Part shown: piece by piece, positions 1-8,520 of the stretch
Numbering within the stretch: the stretch's first letter is position 1
Layout of the letters: each line of letters begins with the position of its first letter
The notes under the pieces: generated by a model
Databases searched by the model: none
Seen by the model: the letters and a program-made list of their open reading frames with translations, nothing else
What the model was told of the DNA's origin: nothing
Position numbers and translations under genes: made by a program
Virus record (IMG/VR): IMGVR_UViG_3300023174_000498
Location: 1 to 29,758 of that record
Reading direction: 5' to 3' (one strand)
Source: a virus
DNA length: 29,758 bases

Positions 1-2301
1 AGCAAACAGATTTTCTCTCGGCAGAGTATTGCCGCCGTAACCACTCCTATCATCCAAGTCGTTTTCGGCATATACACTTTGGTTGGTGTTCACTGAGTCT
101 GCGTTTATGCCTCTTGGTGTTGCTCCTGCCCCGTAGAATTCACTGCCCACATTCTGACCAGGATCAATGACTTTTGTATATGTTTCGCCTGTTTCTGGAT
201 TGATTGCTTTAACTGCAACACCTTGATTTTTGTAAGTGTAATATATTTCGCCTGTTTCTGGATTGATTGCACTAACAGTTTCAATGTTTTGTGTGGGAGA
301 TTTTGCTGTAGGACCGCCGGAACCGGTCCATGAACCTACTACATTTAGAACGCCATCAGTCACATTGTCTATTGCTTGATTAACTGATCCAGTTAATGGA
401 TTTAAAATCGTCTGTACTCCGTTGTTAGCTAGCTGGCCAAACTTGATGCCTGCTGCAGCGCTGAGGCTGGCGGCCACTTTTTGGCCTATTTTTGAATCGC
501 CCAGGAAAGTGCTATTAAGTGCTTGATACAATCTTTGCCCAGCAAGGCCGCCAGCAAGGCCGCCAGCAACTCCACTTGTTGTGTTAACTATATATGCTCC
601 CGCAGTGCCACCGGTTGTATAAACAATCCCTGTTCTAGGATCAGTGTATGTTTGAACTTGTGTGGGCGGAACATTTTGTCCTGCTGCAATAAGATCTCTG
701 GTATTTTGCGGCGCATTAACTGCTCCTGTGGAGTTCGTGCCCGGGTAAACTTGCAACACCTTACTCTGGTCTGAGTCGTAAATTACCCTGGTTCCATCCA
801 AGTATTCGTATTCAGTTATACTTTTTCCCGATTCATCGGTACTGGGTGTGATGTATTTTAAATTCTCGCTTAGATTATTTGGATTATAAGTTCTACTGGA
901 AGTGGCCACAGTTTGAAAGCTACTGACTGTTTCTGTTCCGTCCGCAGTTTGAATAAATGCAGTAGTCTGACCAGTCACTGGCTGACCTTGTGCATTTACC
1001 TGTATCGTGCCATTGGTCGACTGCACTTGGAAAATTGTGGGTTGCGGTGGTTGTCCTTGCTGACCGGATCTGATGTAATTATCTAATAATCCCGCAGAGG
1101 CAGAGGCTGCGGCTCCAGTAATTACTCCTGCGGCAGCTCCGCCAATAGTTACCCCGCCAAAAGGACTGCTTATGGCATAAGGATTAGCATTAACTAGTGC
1201 GCCTGTGCTGCCGTACACTTGACTGCTACCCAATGTACTGTTATTTGTGGGTACAAATATTGAATTCAATGCACTGTTTAGCACTGTGCCCACAATTTTT
1301 CCTGCATATTGCCCTAAAATTGGTTTGACCACACCTGACAAATTAACGCCCTTGCTTTGGTTATACAATTTATACATGTTAAGTATATTACCCAATACAC
1401 CAGCTCCACCTGTATTGCCGTCTGGTCTATATAAATCCCTGGATCCATTGGTAATAGCGCCCAATATGCCGCTATTGGAATAGATGTTAGTGGTGCTGGT
1501 GCTGATGGGACTTTGCACATTATCGTAGTGCAATATACCAAAACCATTAACATCAACTGCATTTACATAGCCTGTTCTATATTTGACAGTTTCGTATGCC
1601 AGCGTCATTGTGTGTTCCAAGATGCCATCCCCCTGATAGGAATCGTGGTTGCCGTGTCGCCATGCAGTGATCATTGGATTTATAAGAACATACTCTGTAA
1701 ATCTTTTGTTATGTAAACTAAAAATAGATATCGATTTTAAAAACGGATCTAGTGTTAAGTTTCGAGGACTGAATCCCCATCCGGTTTTTTGTCTAAGTTC
1801 ATACACACCTGCCTGTTTATGTGCAGTTCTATACACATCCGGCATCATGTTGCTAGAGGCATAATCGCTATCTCTATAATAGAATGTGTAGTAATCGTTC
1901 CAAAACGTTGTTATCAAGTCTGCTGCATCGTCGTGGAATGCAATATTAATGGGGTCGTACGCTAGACTAGTTTGAATTATGTTTTTTCTATTATAGGAAT
2001 TGAGTGTTTTGGTGCCTAAAGTAAATTTTGGTAAATCTACTCTCTTAGCTAGCATCCCATTTTCATATTGTTCTATTAGTGTTTGAGTGCTAATACCATC
2101 AGGCGCAACCAAGGCTTTTAGCGCACTAGATATGCTGTCAAATGCCGATGTGTTTACATTTATGACAACATAGAATAAAAAAGATTGCTTGGGGGCAAGT
2201 CGATAATTGTCGGCCAAGAATAGCTTGGTGGCGTGATCATACGGGTGTGTTTTTACCCCGCCGCCAATTGGTTTTAGATCTGCGTTATATAATGAGGCCA
2301 T
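1..2301 (-). CDS. Tail-tube-fold virion protein, 3' end cut by window (gp54/gp48-like candidate)
   Basis: An open frame of 767 codons runs from the ATG at 2301 to the left window edge with no stop, so the C-terminus is missing. Residues about 20-170 look like a tail-tube fold: hydrophobic strands, a 'VDLPKFTLGTKTLNSYNRKN' stretch, then 'FHDDAADLITTFWNDYYTFYY' split by a short gap and a 'EHTMTLAYETVKYRTGYV' strand. This pattern is typical of tube-like baseplate or tube-cap proteins in T4-like phages; gp54 or gp48 is my best guess. The rest is low-complexity, Gly/Ala/Thr/Gln-rich, with two glycine-zipper-like stretches (encoded near 1081-1170 and 541-590) and a duplicated 'AINPETGE' motif. It follows gp19 but is separated from it by a terminator. 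No Shine-Dalgarno precedes the ATG. The existence of the gene is certain; the exact family is inferred. Confidence 0.85.
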   Translation of the reverse strand, partial: MASLYNADLKPIGGGVKTHPYDHATKLFLADNYRLAPKQSFLFYVVINVNTSAFDSISSALKALVAPDGISTQTLIEQYENGMLAKRVDLPKFTLGTKTLNSYNRKNIIQTSLAYDPINIAFHDDAADLITTFWNDYYTFYYRDSDYASSNMMPDVYRTAHKQAGVYELRQKTGWGFSPRNLTLDPFLKSISIFSLHNKRFTEYVLINPMITAWRHGNHDSYQGDGILEHTMTLAYETVKYRTGYVNAVDVNGFGILHYDNVQSPISTSTTNIYSNSGILGAITNGSRDLYRPDGNTGGAGVLGNILNMYKLYNQSKGVNLSGVVKPILGQYAGKIVGTVLNSALNSIFVPTNNSTLGSSQVYGSTGALVNANPYAISSPFGGVTIGGAAAGVITGAAASASAGLLDNYIRSGQQGQPPQPTIFQVQSTNGTIQVNAQGQPVTGQTTAFIQTADGTETVSSFQTVATSSRTYNPNNLSENLKYITPSTDESGKSITEYEYLDGTRVIYDSDQSKVLQVYPGTNSTGAVNAPQNTRDLIAAGQNVPPTQVQTYTDPRTGIVYTTGGTAGAYIVNTTSGVAGGLAGGLAGQRLYQALNSTFLGDSKIGQKVAASLSAAAGIKFGQLANNGVQTILNPLTGSVNQAIDNVTDGVLNVVGSWTGSGGPTAKSPTQNIETVSAINPETGEIYYTYKNQGVAVKAINPETGETYTKVIDPGQNVGSEFYGAGATPRGINADSVNTNQSVYAENDLDDRSGYGGNTLPRENLFA
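183..270 (-). repeat. Imperfect 63-bp direct repeat in the tail protein
   Basis: An identical 25-bp stretch occurs at 183-207 and 246-270, offset by 63 bp (21 codons). It encodes the motif 'AINPETGE' twice, each followed by Y and a T/Y-K segment. This is a small in-frame duplication near the low-complexity C-terminal half of the gene. Confidence 0.8.
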
Positions 2302-2306
2302 ACAGA

Positions 2307-2314
2307 TATTTATT
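2307..2314 (-). promoter_or_regulatory. Late-promoter-like octamer AATAAATA, 5 nt before the ATG
   Basis: Minus-strand AATAAATA differs from the T4 late consensus TATAAATA at one base. Only five bases separate it from the ATG at 2301, so the expected start of transcription would fall on or next to the A of the ATG. A strong terminator lies directly upstream. Either the transcript is leaderless or the gene depends on readthrough. Confidence 0.5.
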
Positions 2315-2316
2315 CA

Positions 2317-2342
2317 ATAAAAAAGCCCGCCGAAGCGGGCTA
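2317..2342 (-). terminator. Intrinsic terminator after gp19
   Basis: A perfect GCCCGC/GCGGGC stem with a TTCG tetraloop (minus strand) is followed by six T. It lies 17 nt after the gp19 stop and should end the gp18-gp19 transcript. Confidence 0.9.
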
Positions 2343-2358
2343 TAATAAGTTTCATGGT

Positions 2359-2982
2359 TTAACCAGTAATCGCTCTTGTTGGATTGAACTGAGTAATACC
2401 TGCATTGCCGACTCCGCCTGGGTTGGTGGTTTGTAGTGCATTATCGTAACGAATAGCACATGTGATGGTAACAGGATCGTTACTACCATAATCTAAATCA
2501 TTATAATTTACTTCAGTTAAGAAACAACCGTATAATTCCCATGTTTCTAGCACTGTGGGTTCTGTTGTGCCGTTGGCACCGTCAAGTAATTCAATACGAC
2601 TAATAAATTTATAATCAATGCCTGAACTTGCGCTAGCTTGTTCCATAAAATCGTATTGTTTTTGTAGTTGTTCGCCAATCAAACGGCTTACGTTACCACC
2701 TGCGTCATCGCGGAATGTGACAGATGTTGTGGTCCATGTTGGTCGACCTGCAAAGTAAATTTTACTGTTATACACAGGAACTTCGATTGGATCAAATGTC
2801 ACTTGTGGGCGAGCAAATGTCATGATTTGCTTGGTTAATTCAGTCCTTGGATTGGATACACCAAAATTCTCAAATAGTCCGCGAAAGCGAAATTTGAGTT
2901 TGGGCATAAGTAAACCTTGTGTGGTAGCACTTTGATTGCCACCCAAGGGCACTGTGAATCGTGTTAATGATGAGACTGCCAT
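2359..2982 (-). CDS. gp19: Tail tube protein (gp19-like)
   Basis: This 207-residue protein has the features of the T4-like tail tube subunit: N-terminus 'MAVSSLTRFTVPLGGNQSAT', then 'GLLMPKLKFRFRGLFENFG', a 'QIMTFARPQVTFDPIEVPVY' segment and a C-terminal 'YDNALQ' end. T4 gp19 is about 163 residues, so this one is somewhat long. It polymerises as hexameric rings inside the sheath and forms the DNA channel. It lies directly after the sheath gene with only 3 nt between stop and start, so the two are co-transcribed, and it is followed by a strong terminator. The order gp18-gp19 is conserved in T4-like phages, which supports the call. Confidence 0.93.
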   Translation of the reverse strand: MAVSSLTRFTVPLGGNQSATTQGLLMPKLKFRFRGLFENFGVSNPRTELTKQIMTFARPQVTFDPIEVPVYNSKIYFAGRPTWTTTSVTFRDDAGGNVSRLIGEQLQKQYDFMEQASASSGIDYKFISRIELLDGANGTTEPTVLETWELYGCFLTEVNYNDLDYGSNDPVTITCAIRYDNALQTTNPGGVGNAGITQFNPTRAITG

Positions 2983-2985
2983 ATT

Positions 2986-5900
2986 TTATGCTCCTGTTCC
3001 TACGGCTGTTGCGCTAGCTAGATTGCCTGCTTGGATTTCACCAGGGTTTTTCAATCTAATTGGAATGTATATAAATTCAACATCTTTAGTGGGTTGAATT
3101 GCAACGTCTACATACAATTCATTTCTGGCAATACGCTCCGGTGTGTTGTTAGTACCGTCGCAAACTACTAGATAGTCTGTTAGTCCGCGCTTTGCAACTA
3201 AATCATTTAGCAAACTAGAAACTATTGCGCTAATTCCGTTGCGTGTGATCGGATCGTTTGGTTCAAACAAGAATGGACGAGCTAGTATGTTCAATTGACT
3301 TCTAATATAGTTAACTAATCTTGCAACATTGATTCTGTCTAACGCACTTGGAGTTTCACTCAGCGTCTTTTGACCGTATACAACCAATCCTGTGCCAGGT
3401 AAATTGGTCAAAGGATTAATTTTGTTTGTATACATAACATCGCGTAAGCCTTGAGTTATGCCAACACTGATAAACTGACCACTTTCTGCGTCCACATATC
3501 CGATTGCATTTAAGTTGTCAATCAGGCCGCGGCGTGTGCCGGCCGGTGCTAGCCAAGGATAAGAAATATTATCACTCTTAATGATGCTGCGTAGCAATGC
3601 ATGACTTGCTGGGACCACAACTGAATTTCCGTTCAAGTCATTTGTTTGTCCGCTCGGGTAGTATACACCAACATAAGGGTTAATAGTGTTGAGACCGTTT
3701 TCGCCAGTTGATGTAACACCACCTCCATTATTAGCCCAATCTTGGATGTCTGTGCCAGTAGCAGGTAATCTTAATGGAGTATCTGCTATAATAAAGGCTG
3801 TGTTGTCCTTGTCTGCATTTAGTGCAGTCATATTAGGTATCAACTCTGGATAGCCTGGGCAGCAAATCAAGTTGAAGACGTTTTGATCTTCACGCAGCGA
3901 TGTGCCACTGTCGATTGCACTCTTTAGTGCGCTAACTACTACGCCACGTTGGGCTTTTCTACCAAAGTTAGGTAAGCCGTTGTCACTGAAACCACTGACT
4001 GATACCCAAGTTGCTTGCTCTGTTGGTAGGCTTTCGTTTGGATATGCAGCACTTGTGAAGTATGCAGCCTTATATTGTTTGACATTATATCCGCTTGCTC
4101 GTGTATTGAATAACATGATACCACGTGGATACAGCGTTGCATCTGGTGCATCTAAGTCCACATAGTTGCTTGATCGCAATGCGCTGATTGTTGGAATAGA
4201 ATCTGTTGCAGGGTCTACATTACCCGATGGCGCCCAGCGAGCATCTGCAAAGATTATACCGTTTTGACTCACAACATCTGACGTGTCGATTAATACCCAC
4301 TGGTTGACTCCAGAGACAGATTGCCATCTGTAGATCTTGGGATAGTTTTCCAAATCTGCAGAGTCTAGCCATAAGTCGCCGTAAACCAATGGTGTACCGT
4401 CGTCTTGTTCAGTCGGTGCAGTTGTGCTAATAATGGGACCTGTACTATTCGTTTGAGTCAGGTTGTAACCTCTAATGTCAGCTGTTACGTTTCCGTATCC
4501 TGCCCAGCTGGATCCAGTGCTAATCATTATGTCAACACGTCTAGGAGTATTGTAATACCAATAAACATCGTTATCTGGTGCCACATATGGCTGTGAAGCA
4601 CTCACTGTGTAGCCTTCCACACTCAAGGGTTCAAAATTTGTACATAGCAATGTGGTATCGCCTGTCACTGCGCTTGCATACACATTGGTTGCACTTGTGT
4701 TGATACCAACGTTTGCTAGTGCAGTGCCAACTAGATCTTTCACGAACATCTCGCCACCCAGTGCATGTGTTAGGGTAATTTCACCTGTGCTCAGTTGACC
4801 TGCTGTAACGTTGGGTATGGCCGCGGCGGAAACTGCACTAATAAAGCCATTGATTGAGGCTGTTGCAATAGTAACATTGTATGTTGTTACATTGGGACTG
4901 GTTGCAACTGGTCTTGTTATCACACTGAACGTTGCACCTACATTGGCCGCAACTGGCTGAGATAGACTTCCTGTTACCACCAATGCGCCAGCATTCTTTC
5001 TTCTATATAAAACTTCCCCGAATGTGACAGCGTTGCCACCAAGGTTGTTGTAATTTGTAATTACAGTGTCTTGTACAATATTAAAGCCGCCGCCGGTGGG
5101 ATCCAGTCCATAACTAGCTTCAAACAAAGTATTATAATCGCCAACTGTTTTAGCGTCCCACGATAGTGACGAACCATTATATTCTTTCACTACCAAGTTT
5201 AGGCCGCTGCCAACTGCACTGGCCTTTTGCCATACTGAACCAGTTGGACGACCCAAGTTGGCAGCCAAGTTAGAACTTTGCCAATTAGGAATACCATAAT
5301 ACGGAGCTGCGTTGGTAGCTGCTGCCAAATAAGTACCTGCTGTAATACCCAAGTCAGTTAATGGTGTGTTATTACCGTTGCTAATAGCCACTGCGCCATT
5401 GGTCGCAGACTGTGTAGCAGTAATAATAATTTGATACGCAGAACTCAATCTTGCTGTGACACCGGTTATGGCTGCGGAATTAATTGCAGAAATCACTGTT
5501 GTCAAATTCGAACCAGTAGACACCGTTACATTAGTGCTGTTAATTCTAATATTTGCGTTTGCGCTGATTGTTGCATTGGCCACACTACCTGTAATGGTAG
5601 GTATACCTGCTTGCCAACCCACGTTACCAACCAGTTGCCATGAATTATCATAGCGTTTGTGGAAAATAGGATTAGTGTCTAATAGAGTATTAACTGCATA
5701 CTCGCCTATTGCACCTGTAGAAACGTTGGGAACGTTGCCGGTTAATTGTGCGTTACTTGTTATAACTATGACTGCCTCGGATGCAAAACTTTGTGTGCTG
5801 GCATTCCATTCATAAATGCCCCAATTGGTATTGGCAGTGTCCAACCAGAAACTACCGTTTGCTGGATCTGCCAATGGTCTAACTGTGGTTCCTGCAATGC

Positions 5901-6252
5901 TGGCCATATCAATGTTAGCACGTTGAACATACATTGTGTTGCTAACGCCTAACGCACTGTATGCCGCTAGTAAACCATATTCATTTTGCTCGTCCCCGTT
6001 GATTGGAGCTCCGCCTGATGTTGTTTTAAAAATAGGCGTACCAAAAGTTGTAACTAGGTCACGTTGACTAGTGATGTTATATACCTTGCCAGCATTTTCC
6101 ACTAGTGTGCCTGATGCTATCGATGTGCCGCCTGGTGCGATTTTATCCTGTGCTGTTGCCAAAAGAACATACGCAATACTACCGACTGCGGTTGGTGCAT
6201 AATTGCTTTGATCAATTACCGTAACTTGTACGCCTGGAGAAACTAATGCCAT
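2986..6252 (-). CDS. gp18: Tail sheath protein (gp18-like), oversized
   Basis: The 1088-residue product is much longer than T4 gp18 (659). The N-terminus (residues 1-120, 'MALVSPGVQVTVIDQSNY...') and the C-terminal half (about 720-1088, with 'EDQNVFNLICCPGYPE', 'NPYVGVYYPSG', 'RPFLFEPNDPITRNGI' and 'DVEFIYIPIRLKNPGEI') carry the typical contractile sheath core. Between them are exposed insertions: a 'GSFWLDTANTNWGIYEWN' / 'GDLWLDSADLENYPKIYRW' pair (near 133-150 and 620-640), and two modules resembling flagellar hook IN motifs (about 220-308 and 436-525). The ATG is preceded by GAGGAA at good spacing and by a late-promoter octamer 28 nt upstream. The sheath contracts to drive the tube through the host envelope; the insertions probably decorate its outer surface (inference). 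Confidence 0.95.
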   Translation of the reverse strand: MALVSPGVQVTVIDQSNYAPTAVGSIAYVLLATAQDKIAPGGTSIASGTLVENAGKVYNITSQRDLVTTFGTPIFKTTSGGAPINGDEQNEYGLLAAYSALGVSNTMYVQRANIDMASIAGTTVRPLADPANGSFWLDTANTNWGIYEWNASTQSFASEAVIVITSNAQLTGNVPNVSTGAIGEYAVNTLLDTNPIFHKRYDNSWQLVGNVGWQAGIPTITGSVANATISANANIRINSTNVTVSTGSNLTTVISAINSAAITGVTARLSSAYQIIITATQSATNGAVAISNGNNTPLTDLGITAGTYLAAATNAAPYYGIPNWQSSNLAANLGRPTGSVWQKASAVGSGLNLVVKEYNGSSLSWDAKTVGDYNTLFEASYGLDPTGGGFNIVQDTVITNYNNLGGNAVTFGEVLYRRKNAGALVVTGSLSQPVAANVGATFSVITRPVATSPNVTTYNVTIATASINGFISAVSAAAIPNVTAGQLSTGEITLTHALGGEMFVKDLVGTALANVGINTSATNVYASAVTGDTTLLCTNFEPLSVEGYTVSASQPYVAPDNDVYWYYNTPRRVDIMISTGSSWAGYGNVTADIRGYNLTQTNSTGPIISTTAPTEQDDGTPLVYGDLWLDSADLENYPKIYRWQSVSGVNQWVLIDTSDVVSQNGIIFADARWAPSGNVDPATDSIPTISALRSSNYVDLDAPDATLYPRGIMLFNTRASGYNVKQYKAAYFTSAAYPNESLPTEQATWVSVSGFSDNGLPNFGRKAQRGVVVSALKSAIDSGTSLREDQNVFNLICCPGYPELIPNMTALNADKDNTAFIIADTPLRLPATGTDIQDWANNGGGVTSTGENGLNTINPYVGVYYPSGQTNDLNGNSVVVPASHALLRSIIKSDNISYPWLAPAGTRRGLIDNLNAIGYVDAESGQFISVGITQGLRDVMYTNKINPLTNLPGTGLVVYGQKTLSETPSALDRINVARLVNYIRSQLNILARPFLFEPNDPITRNGISAIVSSLLNDLVAKRGLTDYLVVCDGTNNTPERIARNELYVDVAIQPTKDVEFIYIPIRLKNPGEIQAGNLASATAVGTGA

Positions 6253-6280
6253 GTTTCATTTCCTCATAAATCTATAAAGA

Positions 6281-6288
6281 TATTTATC
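6281..6288 (-). promoter_or_regulatory. Late promoter GATAAATA for gp18-gp19
   Basis: Minus-strand GATAAATA sits 28 nt before the gp18 ATG, with a GAGGAA ribosome site between. It matches the T4-type late octamer except for the first base. It starts the gp18-gp19 unit, which ends at the hairpin near 2330. Confidence 0.7.
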
Positions 6289-6330
6289 GAAAGTAATGAA
6301 ATATAGTCTAGTTGGAGTACCTTTCGAAAT

Positions 6331-6338
6331 GATAAGTA
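6331..6338 (+). promoter_or_regulatory. Weak late-promoter-like octamer GATAAGTA
   Basis: Plus-strand GATAAGTA (two mismatches to TATAAATA) ends 7 nt before the ATG at 6346, so the predicted leader would be about 2 nt. It diverges from the gp18 promoter, the two lying about 40 bp apart. No Shine-Dalgarno is visible at normal spacing. This is a tentative call. Confidence 0.35.
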
Positions 6339-6345
6339 TTTTACA

Positions 6346-6693
6346 ATGAGATCTATATGCCCAATTTGCCACCAAAACCCAGTTGCTATAAATTATACCA
6401 GCAATGGTAAAACAAGATATAGAAAAATTTGCAACAGTTGTGACAGACAAGACAAAAAATTAAAACCCATTCCGCCACCTTGGTTTAAAGCAGGGTATCG
6501 AAAAAAGCCCGTTTGTGAAAAATGCGGATATCGGGCCAAATACTTAGAAAAACAAATGACTGTGTATCATGTTGACGGTAATTTAAAAAACACAACCACA
6601 ATGAATTTAAAAACAGTTTGTTTAAATTGCAGAGTCGAAATTGCCCACAGCAGGCTACCTTGGCGGGAGGGCCCGCTTACACCAGATTTTTAA
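6346..6693 (+). CDS. Small four-CxxC zinc protein with HNH-like C-terminus
   Basis: This 115-residue protein has four CxxC pairs: CPIC (5-8), CNSC (29-32), CEKC (57-60) and CLNC (92-95), enough for two zinc sites. Residues 75-95 follow the HNH layout (H75-V-D-G-N79, N87, then C92-x-x-C95), but the residue after C95, where HNH nucleases often have the last metal-binding His, is Arg. So it is zinc-binding by pattern, and nuclease activity is doubtful. Proteins with this layout are, from memory, common conserved hypotheticals in T4-like aquatic phages. It is on the opposite strand from its neighbours and its last 17 bp overlap the 3' end of the dNMP kinase gene. Its role is unknown. Confidence 0.85.
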   Translation: MRSICPICHQNPVAINYTSNGKTRYRKICNSCDRQDKKLKPIPPPWFKAGYRKKPVCEKCGYRAKYLEKQMTVYHVDGNLKNTTTMNLKTVCLNCRVEIAHSRLPWREGPLTPDF

Positions 6694-7288
6694 GTTGACG
6701 ATACAGTTCTTCTACTGAATCATTGTTATCAATGATAAGATCAAACTCTGTACCAGCCCAAGAAAACTCGCTGGCATGAATTGCGTTAAGTCCCAACCAT
6801 TCCCGAGCTTGGTTATCGCCCCTATTGGCAGATTCTGCAATACTGAACCATGCTGGATCCGGTCCTCGCACAATTCTAATTATGCGGCCACCGGCTCTGC
6901 GTATACTGGCAATTTCGTTAGGAAATCTACAATCACTGATTACAATGTGATCTTTGGCTGTGCGCAGTTTATTTTCTACACTAGCAATCCAAATATCATC
7001 ATGGAACGCTTTTCGGCACACCTCTGTGCCCCATTGTTGTAGCACATGTCTCGGGGTTAAATTGGGCATATTCAGACGTTGACTCCACCATGGATCAATT
7101 TGTTCCCGCCATTCACGGGCCGCTTTAGTCCGACCTTCTAATAATTCTCGATCCCAACCGAACACTGCTGCTACTGCGTCTTTGAGAGTTCCTGCATAAC
7201 TTTCTCTTTTAAATTCATGAAAGTTTACCAAATAATCTGCGGCAGTGTCTTTGCCTGCGCCAATCAAACCACAAATACCTATAATCAT
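6677..7288 (-). CDS. Deoxynucleoside monophosphate kinase (T4 gp1-like)
   Basis: The 203-residue protein opens with a P-loop, G7-L-I-G-A-G-K13-D14, matching the GxxGxGKD form used by phage dNMP kinases and related P-loop NMP kinases. Later features fit too: 'RHVLQQWGTEVCRK' (the 'LQxxGTE' signature), 'IVISDCRFPNE' and a C-terminal 'DLIIDNNDSVEELYRQL'. The enzyme phosphorylates dNMPs to dNDPs, feeding the phage DNA precursor pool in the cytoplasm. It follows gp13 after 32 nt with its own AGGGAG site, so it is probably co-transcribed with a late structural gene, which is an odd place for a nucleotide enzyme. Its end overlaps the convergent zinc protein. Confidence 0.88.
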   Translation of the reverse strand: MIIGICGLIGAGKDTAADYLVNFHEFKRESYAGTLKDAVAAVFGWDRELLEGRTKAAREWREQIDPWWSQRLNMPNLTPRHVLQQWGTEVCRKAFHDDIWIASVENKLRTAKDHIVISDCRFPNEIASIRRAGGRIIRIVRGPDPAWFSIAESANRGDNQAREWLGLNAIHASEFSWAGTEFDLIIDNNDSVEELYRQLKNLV

Positions 7289-7320
7289 AAAAAAGGACTC
7301 CCTGGAGACCTTATTTTACA

Positions 7321-8478
7321 TTATCCAGTGACCCATGTCAACGGTTGTGACCCATCAACATAATTTTTTAGTTCTTCTTCCAACTTTTCCATTTCGGCCT
7401 GTGCTTCTTGCAGTAGGGCTGCACCGTTCAAACTGCCGCCACCTTGTGGGCCAGCAATTTGACTGAACTTGCCGCGAGCTTGGCCTAGAATCGATTTACA
7501 AAACGCAAGAGCATATTCTTGTAACCAGGGATAAACCATTGGATCACTCAAAAGTAAACTGTCGGGTTTATGGTTAAAAATCCACAATAACACACTTTCC
7601 ATGTTGTTTGTCTCAGGGTCTTTGTCTGGGAATAACACCGTAGCTTTTTGCAGGTCCGAGCCAGTGACTGAAGTTGCGCCCAATGACTGACTAGCAGTTA
7701 CCGTAATCGTGGTGCCGTTAACTGTCAGAACTCTATATTCTCCGCTATAGCCTCTGGTAGGACAATTTTGAATATAGATACTATCGTCTACCGCAACTGT
7801 TTGCAATGGCGCTGATTTCAACACTATAGTTATAGTGCTACCTATAGTTGTCCCACTCGAGGACAAACTTGTTAATGAAACACTTTGGCCGTTGTCGTAA
7901 GGAATTTTCCTCACCAGAGTAAGTTTTTTAGTTACACGGTTCCAAGTGTAGTTCATATACCCACCAAACATGGTCATGGCCAGTTCTTGATATTGGGTGA
8001 ACAGTTCGTAGTTGGTCAATCCGCCGACACGGCCTGCAACTAACATATATGTGTTCAAATAACCGCTGGCAAAGGGTTCAAATTGACTAGCTGTTGTGCC
8101 ACTAACACTACCAATGCCTCTTCGGAAGATTTGACGCACTTCCATGATATAATTGGGCAGTATGTATTCTTGTACGTTGGGCATTAGATCCAAAAACGCA
8201 TAACTTTCTTCAACTGCGTTTTGAGCTTTTTGTCGATATTTGGTAAGTGCTTGTTTAATTGCTAGATCGTAATGCTCTTTATCCAACTCAACGTCAACAA
8301 TCTGATCACCTAGACGTAGACGAATGTAATCAACCATGTCATTGCGTAATTGATTAAGTGTTTGAATTTGTGGGTTAGCCGCTATAGCAGTGGCTTGACT
8401 AATGGGACCAGGACCGCCAAGGTCCTGGGTTCTAATGCTTAAATCGTTTTTTAGATCTGGCTGTATTAATGTTGACAT
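7321..8478 (-). CDS. gp13: Neck protein (gp13-like)
   Basis: This 385-residue protein matches the T4 gp13 plan: an N-terminal helical part with 'YIRLRLGDQIVDVELDKEHY' and 'LAIKQALTKYRQ' (52-83), a middle with 'TNYELFTQYQELAMTMFGGY' (155-174), 'YTWNRVTKKLTLVRKIP' (177-193), and a C-terminal helix containing 'YPWLQEYALAFCKSILGQ' (316-333), 'GKFSQIAGPQGGGSLNG' and a final 'PLTWVTG'. It joins the portal/head to the tail. Residues 197-282 are a beta-rich insertion absent from T4 gp13 (309 residues). The start has AGGA 7 nt upstream and a late-promoter octamer 18 nt upstream. gp14 and gp15, usually next to gp13, are here on the opposite strand 1.8 kb away. Confidence 0.85.
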   Translation of the reverse strand: MSTLIQPDLKNDLSIRTQDLGGPGPISQATAIAANPQIQTLNQLRNDMVDYIRLRLGDQIVDVELDKEHYDLAIKQALTKYRQKAQNAVEESYAFLDLMPNVQEYILPNYIMEVRQIFRRGIGSVSGTTASQFEPFASGYLNTYMLVAGRVGGLTNYELFTQYQELAMTMFGGYMNYTWNRVTKKLTLVRKIPYDNGQSVSLTSLSSSGTTIGSTITIVLKSAPLQTVAVDDSIYIQNCPTRGYSGEYRVLTVNGTTITVTASQSLGATSVTGSDLQKATVLFPDKDPETNNMESVLLWIFNHKPDSLLLSDPMVYPWLQEYALAFCKSILGQARGKFSQIAGPQGGGSLNGAALLQEAQAEMEKLEEELKNYVDGSQPLTWVTG

Positions 8479-8496
8479 AAATGAGTCCTATAGCCA

Positions 8497-8504
8497 TATT
8501 TAGC
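8497..8504 (-). promoter_or_regulatory. Late promoter GCTAAATA for gp13-dNMP kinase
   Basis: Minus-strand GCTAAATA ends 18 nt before the gp13 ATG, with AGGA in the short leader. It is flanked by a 6-bp inverted repeat (TATAGC/GCTATA). It lies in the 42-nt gap after the preceding gene's stop at 8521. Confidence 0.6.
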
Positions 8505-8520
8505 TATATGAACTCAGATG

